Below, in pieces: positions 28,101 to 41,800 of a stretch of 64,000 nucleotides of DNA; within the stretch, counting starts at the first letter, position 1; every line of letters begins with the position of its first letter. This stretch comes from Anarhynchus alexandrinus. Lineage: Eukaryota; Chordata; Aves; Charadriiformes; Charadriidae. A program made the translations under genes and the position numbers. The stretch is taken from positions 2,361,058 to 2,425,057 of the forward strand of contig VUYV01000147.1 of assembly GCA_008711295.1 (NCBI GenBank), given 5' to 3'. Below the pieces are notes generated by a model. That model saw only the letters and a program-made list of their open reading frames with translations, did no database searches and was not told where the DNA came from.

Positions 28101-31100
28101 TTTGTCAGCAAGCTGGAAGTCGATCGTCATGTATAGAGGAAAAAAGCTTCACGCTTGAACTTATGGAATAGCCACAAGCAGTAGTAGGCAGTCATTTTAT
28201 GCTGATCAGCTGCTAGAGAAAGATTTGCCAGGAGAGATCTCATCCTAGGCAGAAACGCAGAGAGCCAGCAGATCCCTGCAGCCTGCCCCGGCCAGCAGAC
28301 ACCCTGCCTCTTCTCTCCCCTGCCCCGCTCCCTCTGCTTCCCACGTGTCTTCTGCTCCGAGACAGGCCTCCCCACACCAAATTGTTCTTACTCTTCGCCA
28401 AGCCAGCCCTGATTAGCCTTCATCCTCCACACCTGAAGCCTTACAGGATTGCCACCGGCTTGTAGACTGCCTTTGGTTCCCACACTGTAACACTGCATTC
28501 AGAAACAAGGCTTCCTGTCCCATTCAATTTAATTCCTCTGCCATCTCCATCCTGCTGTTCTTGCTGCATTTCAGTTCACCCACTCCTCCTGGATGGCAGG
28601 AAAGGAACATGTGCACACACCAGAAAAGTGCCAGTCTGCTCCGGGATCCACCACAGGATGTTACAGGGGTCTAAAATAGCCAGGATGGACGAAGAGTGAA
28701 TCTTGCTCAAGTCCCACAAGACTGGGACAGCTTGATGCTGCCAGAATTACTAGTGAGTTAAGCCACCTAATGAAAAACCTGCACATGTTTAATTGCAGTT
28801 TTTCATTATGTTTCATTTGATTCCCCTTGGATAGTATTTCTAAACATGAAGACAGATATCCTGCAATGTCAAGTTCCCCACTCGATCACGGACACACTAA
28901 AGATTTTTAGTGAAATAGCCTAAATGTGATTTACTTTTTTTTTTTTAATATACTGGCAAGAACAACAAAATAAGTGGGTTTCTCAAGAGTTCACTCTCTG
29001 AGGTATCTAAACCAACTCTTTGCTAGGATTTTCCCCACAGATTCAAGTGGGATGGAACATTTTCATTTGGAACAAACGAAGAAAATCTAGAAATCTGGGT
29101 TAGGATTGCTCCGTTCTAACAGCAGACAGTAAATGGCAATTGTGATACATGAAAGATACTGTTACTCAAGAAAAAAATGCACTTGCTCAATCCACAGGGG
29201 ACTTCAATGAATTTCCTCCTTAACTCTGACAGCAGATAAACATCTTACTATGAAAGGTGGCAGATTCACGTCCTACACGGGACTAGACAAACTGCATACC
29301 TGCAGTATTGACTACCGCACAACAGAACTACTTTTAAGAGACACTTAGAAAGTCAAGCCCATTAAGCCACAAATTCAAGCGCTGTACAGCAACCTGGCCG
29401 GCCAGCAGAAACTGCTCAAGAGATCTAACCAGAAAAGTGGAACAAAAAAAAAATAAATAGAGAAAGTGGAGGGGAAAGCCCACAAGAAGAGACTAGGACT
29501 GTGTTATTTAACTGCCACTAAGATGGGAACATCATGATTCTGCCTGTATTCCAGAAGTATTACAATTTCCTATGGCATGCAGGTTCAGAAGGAAACTAAA
29601 AGCAAGAGTCCAAACATGAAAATCCAAAAGTAAACATGAAAGGAGAAATGAAGCTATGTAAAATATATATATTTTCTCTTTCATGGAATAATCTGTAATT
29701 TAACCTCAGTATGAAGTTTTGATTATCAGAGATATTTGTATTGTTACAGTAGTCGGCGTCATTCCACACCACATTTACAGGTTCAAGGAAGTTTCAACAA
29801 TTAGGTGCCACTCCCCCAAATTTACAGTTTACAACCAAAAAAAAGCAGTTTTAGAATTTTACAAGTTTGCAACTAGTTTCAGAAGAAACCATACCAAACC
29901 CCACCATCCTTTCCCCCAAAAGTTGAGGCAAAACTGATTTTTAAGTTAGTTTAAACTGGAGTTACAAGTAGGCATGATTCCAAGGTTTTTCCACTGTGGC
30001 CACTACAGGACAGCTAGGACTGATCAGCTACCCTAATTCTGTATTTTTTCCAGTTTAAAAGAGAGCTACAAGCAATTCCTTGTTTGCTTGGGTTTGCAAC
30101 ATGTAGTATGAGCACAATTAACATATCTGTTGTACAACTCAAGACATGATATATGCAGATAACTCCTCTATATCCTAACCCCCCCAAAATATCACTTCTA
30201 ATATTCGAATAAGTGGCCAAAGCAATAGTATGCTAAATGAACAGTACATAGTATGCTAAATTTCCTATGACGTGTTCTCTAAGTTGTATAGTGACAGCTG
30301 CCCTTTTTTAAATAAAGCCCATTTTCTTTCTGGTCTCATTAGTGCAGCCCTACCTGCCCAGCTGTATTAGTCACTTCCTGCACGAGCACTTGATCACCTA
30401 CGTGGAATCAAAACACCTCTTATTACATCCAACACAGTATACAGGTTTAACTGAAACATTAAAGCTGTAATTGAGCAAACCTGTCCCCTGTGCCATCACA
30501 CAGAAGTGTGTCACCTGCAAAACAGTGGACAGGAACTTTATTGCTTCAGAGAAAGACTAACTCCTTCTTCCAGCATCCTCCCACTCCCACTCAAATTATG
30601 CTCAAAGAGAGGAGGAAAAAAAAGGAGGAAGAGCAGACAAATGAAATCTTAATTTCATGGTTACTCCACCCTCTTCTCATTTCTAGACCTTGAGAGACAG
30701 GTAAGAAAAGGGAGAACAAAATCTGCTACTTGGGGGGCAGGGGTGTCTTCAAAAAACTTTTTGTAATAAGCTTTTATGATTTAGTACTTCCAAATTTCAC
30801 AACTGCTCCTCTTTACCACCCAAAATATCTGCATAATAGAAGCACAAGGCTATCAAGTTTGATCTGCAAAATCAGAGTGCTGAAATCACCCGCAGCTGGT
30901 GACTAACACAGTAACATCGGCAAGTAACAACGCTTCCCATGACCTTGCAGTAAGGGGGGGAAGGAAAAAAAAAAGCGCTGTAATTTCACTGATGTGAATG
31001 TGGTTCAGCTCCCCCTCCAGAGGTGCACAGGGATAGCAAGGAACGGTGAAGAGCTGCTTAAACCAGCTGTGACTGATGTGTCATGAAGGTTCAGCCTTGC

Positions 31101-34100
31101 CTTAACCGTCTTAGTTTAACACTGCAGCATGACACCACCAGTACAAAGCATGGCCAGCTCTGGGACAAATCTGCTACTTGCTCAAAAGCAGCTGAACAGA
31201 CAAAAGGACGTGACATCTGATTAAAAAGGTCCTCCTGCAAGGAGGTCTCTCTCTCCTGATCAATTATACATTGTCAGGAAGAAAAATAACACTCCAAAGT
31301 TATAAAAGAGATAAGAGTCCATGGCTGAATAACAATTCCTTCCCCCCAAAATCACACAGCAACAAATGTTTGTTTTCTTCCAATATGAAGCTTTCACTTT
31401 AACAGCATTGATGAATAATCTATAAAGTGACCAAGTTAGTATTAAATTGTATAAATCTCTACCTTTTCAGAGCATGAATGCAAATACTGTAAGCAAAAGG
31501 ATCACTGTGGAAAGGAAATACCATTTTAAAATGCTCCTGACCATGGAAAGGAAGCTCATCCAGGAAAAGGAAGAAGAAAGAGAGCAAAAGTTGGAAGCTG
31601 GTGAGAACAGAGGTCACTCTCCAGGATCTTTACAGCACTCATTAGATAAGCATATACCTTTTGAAGAAGCTCAACTTCCTGCCATAAATAAAGGTTTTAT
31701 AACCCACTCAAAATACATATTAGCCAGCCAATTACTTTATTTCATCTGCCTTTTCTTATTCCTTAGGCAGTACTTCTGCATTTTTCAAGCATCTCAATAG
31801 GCCATTACCCAAGATGTACTATTATTTGATATAGTCCAGATATAGTTCTCACCAGTTTTTGCACCATGGCTTACGCATAAGAAGTAATCCATTAAAAATC
31901 ATAAGCCTTCATCTTTCAGAAATGTTTTTAATGTTGGTGTCAGCATATATCAGTCTTCATGTTTGTGTAAGATATGTTCAAATCCAGAAGTATGTTTGTT
32001 GTGATCAGATTAGCACCTGATACTGACTTCAGAGTCAAAAAATTAAATCAATTAGTGTTTCCATGAAATTTATCTTCCCAGACTTCACTGGTGAACTCAG
32101 AGACACCACATGAAACTAAAGCCCTGCAGGAGACCAATTTAGTCTGATATAAATGTAACCTAACACGAATTGAATAAAAATATCCTTTAATGCTACAGTC
32201 TTCAAAGGTGCAAATGCATGCAGGACATTAAAGACATAAGACACGTGTGCTTGACTACCCAGCCTCTGCCTCTGTGCAAGATTTGTTGATTTTCCCCGTG
32301 GATCTAACTTCTGCATATAGCAACTATAAAGAGCACAACAGCTTCAACAAGTTAATTTAGGCAGCTTGCATGTATATTTTGGGATGAATATCGAAACTCA
32401 ATGTTTATTGCAACTCAGCTTTCTCAGCAGCAAAGCCCTCTCTATGTACACCAGGCCAGGCACAGAGCCAGGATGGATTTCACCAGAATCTCCAATAAGT
32501 CACCTTGCAACCACTTTGAGCTACCAAAAGACTACCTACCAGCCAACATAGGTACTTTAGGGATGCTAGAATCCTTCCACAAAAGTTGTCAGATATTGGT
32601 GTAAAAAACAGGAAGTAAAAAAAACAAACACCTTAGAATAGGACATCAAGAGAGAAATCCAAAATGAAGATGCTGCAGCCTGTCAGGTGAAGCACACAAC
32701 TAAAGACTAACAGAAAGACAAGTAACTAACAACAAGCAGCTACCACCTTCCAGTAATTTACAACACATCCACCCAGCTCGTAACTGTAGTTTCACCCCCC
32801 CAAAAAAAAAATTCAAAACAAATCCCACACCCAAAACACCCAATTTCAGAGACTGTTTTTCAATGTTACATAGCTTTTCTTTGGTACCTTAACCATCTGT
32901 TCTGTTCATTGTTTTCATGTAAAAGCAATCTGTGGAAACTAAAATAAACAATCACTGGTCTTTGCTAATTGTTCTTTCTGTCTTAAGTTTCTTTATACAA
33001 CAGCCCGCACAAATTCCCTCAGAGAGTTATTTCACAAAGGCATCCTCTATAGCCTAGGTTAAGTCAGGTAACAGCAACACAGTCCCTTCTCTGCCAATGG
33101 AGGGAGGGGGCAGATCAGCCAGATCAGTCCAAGCAAAAACAGAGTCTTGAAAACACTGTTTTGAAGTGTATTTAAAAGCCATTTCTCCAAAAAAATAGTG
33201 TGAAATATTTGACTTCAGATTCCTTACAGACCAAAAAATGCTGGATACAAAACATGGTTTGAAGTGAACTGCTTGCAGGAGCACGTTGGGCATTAGAAAA
33301 TCCTTTGCTATGTTCAATAGTTAAAAAAAAAAGTAATGTCAGACAATAAAACTCTTCTATTTTTCCCCTCACTGGACTCAAGCTTCTCCTCAACAGAGCA
33401 AGCTCTCAGAAGCACAGGAGGCCTTCCCATCCAACTGGGCCATATTCAGCACATAATGGTGCCACATAGCGAGTCCTTTTTGCCGGCATCGAAGGTGCTG
33501 GCTTTGAGAATCGCTCAGATACTGCACCCTTCTTCCCAAATTCACAGAGACTGGAGGGGCTCCCCGAGATCCCTCCCTTCTTTCCCAAATACGAAGGCTG
33601 ACACTGATTTCTAGCCTAATTTAATTCACTGCAATTTCTATAGCTTCTGCTGTACCAAAACTTCTAAAGAAGTGCCTACCCAACTTACCTTCTCTTGCAT
33701 TTAGAGAGCAGTCATTTCTCTTCCCAGTTCTCATTATGCTAAACCAAACAATTCTGTATCTGCGTGACAGCACTTTTCTCCTCGTAGTCCTTCTTGGTTC
33801 CTGCCATTTTTCTTAAATGCTGGTGCCCAAGATTCCAAATAAACTCTCCTCACATACCACAGCCTCATTGCTCTCCTCTCTCTACTACATCCTCAAGTAT
33901 CATTATCAGCCTCTTGCATCATCTGTCATCATTAACCCAGATTTGCTGCCTCCTGCTAATGTTCCAGTCAGGTGGGCTTCTACTTTAAAAGAGAAAATCA
34001 TCCCATATAAAAAAATCAGCAAGTGAGTTTCTCAAGCCAAGATCTCAAGATGATGCATTCCGGCTCTTCATGACAGTGTTGTACCGTGTTCTGTTGTGCA

Positions 34101-37100
34101 TTTTTAAATAACATGATATTTAATAACAGTCTTCAGGCATTTTCCATCTTTGCAAACAAAAAAACCCCCCACACCCTGACAATCAAACCAACACAAAACC
34201 CCCAAAATCGTTCTATCATTTTGAGCTCTGCATCTTTTCACTTGTTATTCAAACAGGTAAGTAGCAACAAGGAACTTTTTTCGAGCGCTCTTTGGTGCAG
34301 TAAAAATTTCTCTCAAGAAAATAATGACCATACTTGGCATTGCTTGGCTGCAGCAAACTAAAACTGTTGAAACAAGTGAGATCAAAAAAGAGGTGTCCCA
34401 TTTGCAAAGATATTCACATGAAAAGCTTCACTTGTAAAACTGCCTTAGGAATAATCTGTTCTATGTTATAAAACACTTGGGGATGCTTTAAAATTCCAGG
34501 TCATTGGAAGTTTCTTATTTAACAACACCACAGGCAGCAGAGACAGTACTGGTGGGTACCAGCCTGGGCTGGACTGAGAACCTCAGTGCTGTGCGCAGCT
34601 CAGAGAAACGCTGCAGACCGTGCCACCACGCCTGTCCAAAATCTGTAGGTGCAGACGCACCTTCGGGCACTGGACAAGCCGTGACTTCCGTCTGGATTGT
34701 GAAAGAGGAAATAATGCAGCAACAAGACCAAATTGCAGGTTGGATTTCATCAAGCTCCAATGCAAACCTCCACATGCAGTCCTCTTGGACATGTTTTTTC
34801 CCCTTCCCTCACGGTGCCTTTTCAATCGTTTTGGTCTGACAGACTGTCACAGTTGCCAAAATTAAACGGTCCTGCTTAGCCATGGATGTTTTATTCAGTA
34901 CCACGTTATGGTGGAATAAACATTTGCATGCTGTGCATAAGACAACTGAAACTGGATAAAACCAAAAAAAAAAGTAAGAACAGTTGTAAAAGATGAATTT
35001 TAACCCAGACCAATTTTTCTGCAGGTGCATCAGATGACACAGAAACAGTAAAGACCAAGTTGAACGAAGAGTCAGCAGCGCTGCTAGCTAAAAAGAGGTC
35101 TGCTTTTCTTGATATAGCAAGAAAAAGAATGAGATGTAGAACTCAATTTATATCCATAATTTCCTAGAAGTTGTGGCTTGGCCTTGTCTGGCTATGTCTC
35201 CATCTGCATTTGCTTAGGTGAGGTCCTCAGGAAGCATTACACTCTGGGATACTTCAGGGAGGGTTTGCCAAGTTACTCTCACAAAAACAACAGCAAATCA
35301 AGCTTTCACATGAAACGTACCGAGGCAAAAGCACTCAGTGATGTCCACCAGCAGTAATCACAACTAACTACAAAGAAGGTTTAAATCTTAGAGACTGGGA
35401 AGCTGCCAGCAATTTAAAATAAAGTTACATTCCAGATAATGCCTTGAAAGAACGGGCATCTTCAGAAGTCTGAAAACTGCTCTCACATGTTACTGAGAAA
35501 TACAACAGAAGCAAGTCTGAATCTACCTTCCATTATACAAAACGGTGAAAATTTCTGAGATATTGCCTAATTTCCACTGCCTGTATGTAAGGAAAATGGG
35601 GACCATAGATATGTGCATACTTTGAGATACTCAGATTTTAATAAGGTATTTCACTTCAGCCTTGAGGTTTATATAGCCATGTATACATCAGTACCCAGAA
35701 GTTGTTAACAGCAACAACATTTCAACAGAACTCCAATGTTTTACAGCTGATTTTCTAGCCTTACTCTGAGTAGGATTAGTTCACCACAATAAAATACACT
35801 ACCACCAACATAATTCTCCCTGGAGTCTTAACACCTACATTTTGTAGTCGGTATGCAACACTTGGCATCAAATAGTATATGGGGCACGTTTGCTCTCTTG
35901 TGGACCTGTCTATTCCAAAAAACTTTAAAAGTCGCACAGTCTTTCCTCTTTTTAAGCTGCATGTTAATACCATAAAGTTAACTAAGCAGAGTTTCCAAGC
36001 TATTGCACAACTGAGCTGCACATGCACTTGAAAAAGCACTGAGCAGTTTACATATTTGCTTCCGTAAGGCCTTTAAAGGAGTACTTCTAAGCAGACAAAT
36101 TATACCTGGCACTGCACAGGTGCGCTGGAATGGAAAGGCACAAGGTGTCCTCTCCCCAAAGTGCACTCACACAGCAAGCAACATCAAAATAGCTGAAAGC
36201 GCTAAGCAGCCCTCCTCCACCATTTCTTTGCCCCCATACAGCAGTGATGGTACTGACAATAGTGATGTACTTCTTTTCGCCTGCTCAGGAAAGCAGCACT
36301 TCTCACAGCACCTCCGTAATGGTGTCACAGATGGCATGCTGCACCTACCTACTCCACCCCTCTCTGATGCCTATAGGGTATAAAACTCTTCTAGCAGTCC
36401 AGTAAGACACTAACCCATTATTTTCCTGGAAGTCCTGTACTAAAGTTACATACTTTAAACTNTCAGATTTATGTCTTGCCCACCCCCATCCGATAGGAAG
36501 CCAGAGAGCTAGAGCTAGTCCCATTTCACTTTCTCACCACCATTTCCCAGAATAACTGGCCAGTATTCAGCTGCAGGTTTAAACAGAGGCCAAACATTCA
36601 CCTTCTATATGGAGGCCACCAGTCTTCATGATTCCCTTTTGTTTTATGAAAGCTTACCCCGAGCAAGCCCATCTTCTGGGGCAACCCCATTCTTACAACA
36701 TTACCAAGCCCTTCCCATCCTGGAAACCTTCTTCTCGCTCTTCTTCCTTCCTCGTATTGTGTGAGCAACCCCACAGAGCCACATCACAGCTAACAGTTTG
36801 GATAGGACTTCCCTTTCCTACAAGCTAAAGGGACAAAGTCATTCAGATCCCCATCCTACACCCCTGAGCTGATACACCACCATTCCTATGAGATCGGGGA
36901 GCCAAACCAATTAAACTAGAGGTTTTGGCCTTTGCTGCCATTTGTATCATGTCAGTGGTAGAAAACAATACACAATGGCATCAGCTTGACTAGGCTTGAG
37001 AAAGTTAAACTTTGCCCCTTATATTTTGCACTACAACAACCAATATGTTTTATACTGTTCTTAAAAACACTACTGCTGAAAGAAAATCATGGAAGGATAA

Positions 37101-40100
37101 AGACACTTTTAGTACTTCAATGTTATATTCTTTATGAGACAGACATTTGGTGTTTTATATCTGCACTACATGGTCTACTAGCAAGCTCGTAAGGAAGAGG
37201 AAGTGGAATAGTATTAGAAATTTGTCTTTTTATGAAATTGTAATCTAGGAAGTGCACAGCCTTTCTCACAACTAAGTAAACAGGAGCAACCATACATCCC
37301 AACAAGCTCGTCAATGAAAATATACACTGTTCTTAAATTGAAGCAGTGAGGTAGCTATTAAGGTGAATGTGGATTCTAAGCCATTTCAGTTTTAGTTCCA
37401 AAACTGGATTAAACTACTGTTAAGTGTCTGACCTTGTGCACTGAAATCCATAAAGTTTTTTTCTCTAGGAGTGAAGTCTTGAATTTGTTTTTCATCCTAA
37501 TTTTTTTTCCTATCTCACTTACACTAAGTAACTGCTCCCACAAGACTTATTTACCTATACAATAAATGTATGTGTGCCATAGCAGAAAAACATACATTTA
37601 AGAACTGGCTATTCAACATGAATGTTGTTATTTTCATGTTCATGTTAACTTCCAAATAAAATTTCTTTGCCTTATCAAAAATTTTTCAAGTACTTAAAAA
37701 TGGACTCAAAATTTAAATAACCTCTTCATCACTAGACAGATTTGTCACTTTTCCTATACTAGACAGTCATAGGTAATTGGCTAATAAGATCCTATAGACA
37801 AGGACTGTTTTTCATATAAAGTATTTATAAAGAAAGTATTAAAAAAGAGCAAGAGAAACGTAAGTGCAAGCAGCTAAAGTATACTGAAAGACAGATAAAC
37901 CAGCATAACTGGGTGGGTAAGTAATGCCCTTCTTCACCAGTTTAAATTCTTTTGAAGAAATTACATCCCTTACAACTCTTAATCATTTTGACAACGTACT
38001 TACATCCTGGCCATGTAAGATACGTACTTTCCTCGAGCCTGGCTGTTTTAGACAGCAGGAAGCAAGATATTTGTACAAGAAGAGAGGAATGAAGGGCCAA
38101 GAGGCCCCAGAGCAGTTGGAAGAACAGTTGTTCTGGGTGGAGAAACAGAAGAATGGGGCAGAGGTGAGTTGAAGGCCTTCCCAGCCCCCATTTAACTCCT
38201 TCATTTCTCTTTGTTTGGGCAACAAAAACCCAACAGTTCAGTTTTCAACTCACTTCACTTTAAAATCCCTGGACTGAGTCCATACCTGTGCCTGGTAGCT
38301 CTTGGGAACAGCTGGTGGGAGCAGTGGGAGGGAAGGCACCTGGCAGACGATCTCCTCATGGCTCAGCCTGTCTGTGGTCCCCAATGCCAACACCACCGAC
38401 AGACCAGCAAGGTGCAACACACTGACTATGGAGGCAGCTCACAAGCAGGGCTTCTGCTTCACAGAAATTCTGCATTTTCAAGATTAGATTTCAACCCAAG
38501 CTAAAACAAAACCGGTTCTCCTTCATCTCCCACTGCAATTTTGCATTCGTAGGAAGTTTTTACCCTTCAAAATCAACTTTACTATCAACACCAACAAATT
38601 CATGGCACCACTGTAGGACTCACCATTTACCCTCACTCTTGATACCAACATCAACAATTTCTTGACACCATTTACTGTCGCCCCAGGAATTCAAGTTTTC
38701 CCACATTTGCAAAACCCTTCCTCCAACTGTTCAAAGGTGACACCACCTTTTCTATTATTCCCAACATCTCTGATCTTACAGATCAGAGTTTTAATGGAAA
38801 TCTTAGCTGTAAGAAGAGCCACTCTTTTTCCCCTTCCCTGCATAACAGCATGACTAAGAAATGATGGCCACATATTCCAGCTCTAGATCTGGCAAAGACT
38901 TATCCAAACAAGAGGAAATCATACCTATCCATGTAGAGTAGGCTTGCAGCTACTACTACACAGGGAACAAACATACCACACAAAGTGGTGGAATGTTGGC
39001 AGAGTATCTCAGCCTCACACACCAGGACAACTAGCCAGTATTATCATTCAAGAACACTGCTCAATACTAGTCATCTTTAAAAAGACTTTAAAAGCATTTC
39101 CAGCAATGCTTGATTTCATAAAACTTCATTCCAAACTTAAGTTTTGACCCAAACTGGATCCATCAGCGAGCATTCAAGGGAGGCTGAAAGCCAGCTATAT
39201 GGCTAGTCAACCTTAAAGACTAATGCTTACAATCTTAAAAGTACTCGGGTGTCATTCTGAACTGTGATGGGTAACCCTGTGGCAGCTGGCTATGCAGCAG
39301 CATTTCAGCACTGGCACTGCATACAACACATCAGGAGAACATGACAGACTTTCAGAAGCCGTTTGCTAAAAATGACAGTGAAGAAGTTTAGGTGCTCCTG
39401 CAGCTTACAGGCTGCTCACAGCTGATGGACCAGGTCTATCTGCCGCCTCCTCCTCCTGCTTCTACTCAGGAACATTGTCACCTTACAGTGGCTGAAGTGG
39501 CTGGTTTGGTTTAGAAAGCTTGTAATCTAACAGATAATATATTCGCTTCTCCTCCTGCACCTCTCTTCCTCCTTTGGAAACTTCTGTGTTCTTGCAACAT
39601 CAGCTGGAGGATGGTCGCTAACCCTGCCATCACCTCCTGGTAGCCAGTTTGCAGCCATCCTAGCAACTCGTTAGCTACTGTTAGAGCACGGTTTTGGATT
39701 AATAACCCTTGTAAACACAGAGCTTCTCCCCCACTGAATGACAGTGGCCCTTCTGAGTTCTGGTTTGACTCAGGGCACAAGCAACTCATTAACCATCAGA
39801 TGATTCAGCATTTGGTGCGTACATTTCTCTGGCTGGTTTTCATCAGCAACCAGACTACAGCTTTGAAGGTCTATCATTTACATGATACAATCAGACACCT
39901 GAAGAGGCACACAGGTGTCAAGTCCCTCCGGCTCCAAGCTAGTACTAGTTTTAGGCAACACAGCCTGCTCCTAAATTCTCCTCTTCACTATGTGGCCTTA
40001 TAATCACATTCCCCACAAAAATCCTGACTGTAACAGTCTGCTGCTTTATTTTCCCAGGTTTTTCAGAAAGAGATCATGCACAGAAAGTGGTCGAAAACAA

Positions 40101-41611
40101 GATCTCAGGCCACAGAGAGTGGAAGACTGGTAAGAAGACCCAGGCAGAGGGAAGACAATCTCCATATTTCATGCTCAGGAGAGGAGAGCAGGATTTTAGT
40201 CCCACCAAAACCATCCATGCACAATAAGCTGTTGGATGCAGCCCCTCCCCACCCCCAACAATCCCTTCTGATTTACTCATGGCCACTAATCTCATTAGAG
40301 TTCCTATAATTAAAGCACCATAATATCTGATTGAGAATATAGTATGCTGTTTAAATTAACTCACCCAAAGTCCTTTAATATAAGAACGACTGCTCCAAGA
40401 GAATTACAAGATTTACAAAATAACGCATCACTAATGAGCACAGGATCAAAACTGGATTATCAAGTTTTCTAATTTGCATGTAGAAAAAGCAGGCAGTCAA
40501 ATCACCAAGGTTTCTATAAAACTTTTACAGCCACTTTATAGGAAAAGGGAAGCAAGTATAGATACAATTAGATACAGCTTCAAATATTTATTAGAGAACA
40601 TATTGTACTTTATAGATGTTAGGAAACAGCAAATGTTATTTTGGTCTAGTCAATACTTGCTAAAATGTGAGGAGTGAGATTGTTGTTCTGAACAGCACTT
40701 GTCAGGTTTACAGATTAGGGAGATGAGAAAACACATACAAACCTTAGCCTCTTTACCAGTCCGGGAAAAGTTAAATATAAAAACCTAGTTAAACTTTAGG
40801 TCTTCTCCCTCTCTTCTTAAGTCAAAATTCTTCCCATACCTATTTGTTTATTTTTAAAGAAAATTTCATCCCCCAACACACAAATGGACAAAAAGCAAAA
40901 CCAGGCGCAAATACTCCCTCTGACTCAGACGTACAAGCAGTCGGGAGAGGTTTGGAAGTGAATCACTCATTTAGCAAACCTATGTGTGCACACAGCTTCT
41001 GGAATAACCTACGTTTGGTGCCATGTTAAATGGAGAGGAAGATGGGAAGTGAAGGAGATGTGAATGCAGTATTACATCTGTGAGACTGAGTGTCCCAGTT
41101 CTTTGACACCCCCCTGTCCCATCCCCAGTTTGCATGCTGGATGCATGAGTATAGAAGCCCACAGCTCCCAGACAAAAGGGAAACGGTTCTTCCACTCTTC
41201 TGACCCTGACCTCACTCAGCACATACCTGAGAGCCCATGGAGATGGCCTCTGCGAGCACCACAGTCCTGGGAGAGCACTGACATTTCAAACATTCACACT
41301 CTTCAGCCTCATACATTTTACGTTCATGATTAAGCACAACAAAGAACAGCTTTGGGCTGCATCGATTCCTGAAGATAGGGCTTGCTGGGACCTGACCCAG
41401 GCTTTGTGGGACCCACACCAGGTCCTGAGGTGCAAGAGCCAAAGCCTCTTTCATGCTAACCCATCACCCGTACCTACCCCTCCCTCAATTTCTCTGGGTC
41501 CAACAGAATAGAGTCATAGAATTTTTTTTCTGAATAGTATATAAACTGGTTGTAGTCAGACTCTGAAAACCCTGAGGGTCTGCAAGTATTAGGCCAGGAG
41601 AAAGAACAGCT
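22181..41611 (-). other. RNF217: RNF217 intron 1, central part
   Basis: About 19 kb of unique AT-rich intronic sequence. I see no exon of a known gene, no full repeat family member and no RNA gene. Small items are a 12-bp perfect palindrome (CTGGCCGGCCAG, 29394-29405), direct 12-bp repeats of AGTATGCTAAAT near 30228-30262, a single unresolved base at 36462 and an imperfect tandem at 38583-38678. Short open frames on both strands have no family signature. Confidence 0.75.
38583..38678 (+). repeat. Imperfect tandem duplication with 60-bp period
   Basis: A unit starting TATCAACACCAACAAATTC is followed 60 bases later by TACCAACATCAACAATTTC, and both continue into a GACACCA/GGCACCA segment. Divergence between the copies suggests an old duplication. 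Confidence 0.6.
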
Positions 41612-41708
41612 AAATTGAGGCAGAGGTAAAGTTACGCAATTTACCAAAAGTCAGGCTCCAGATCAGCCTGGGCACTCCAGGCTTGCCTGCTAAGCTTCTG
41701 CACCAGCC
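41612..41708 (-). mobile_element. MIR-type SINE relic, antisense
   Basis: The plus strand reads TTGAGGCAGAGGTAAAGTTACG, then CAATTTACCAAAAGTCAGGC, then a Cys-Pro-like run of GGGCACTCCAGGC. This follows the reverse complement of the MIR core (the gaggcacagagaggttaagt/cttgcccaaggtca stretch) with moderate divergence. MIR elements were active before amniotes radiated, so this copy is ancient. It is in intron 1 on the RNF217 sense strand. Confidence 0.6.
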
Positions 41709-41749
41709 ATTAAATCTTTGAAAGGGATTATGCAGCAAGGTGCCAGTGA

Positions 41750-41800
41750 TAAGAGAGACTGGATTTGACCTCTAAGGACCTTCCAATGCAACATTCCTAA
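41750..41800 (+). mobile_element. Degenerate CR1 3' end (tentative)
   Basis: GAGACTGGATTTGACCTCTA followed by AGGACCTTCCAATGCAACATTCCT resembles the CR1 3' terminus (ggttggactagatgacctctagaggtcccttccaacc), with several substitutions and small indels. The terminal ATTCTATG repeats are lost. This would be an old copy of a different CR1 lineage. It could instead be chance similarity. Confidence 0.45.

Noticed and set aside
29394..29405. 12-bp palindrome CTGGCCGGCCAG
   Set aside because: A palindrome this short is expected by chance in 64 kb and nothing around it suggests a binding site cluster.
41510..41522. AGTCATAGAATTT resembling a CR1 terminal repeat
   Set aside because: Only about 11 bases match and the neighbouring sequence does not continue as CR1.
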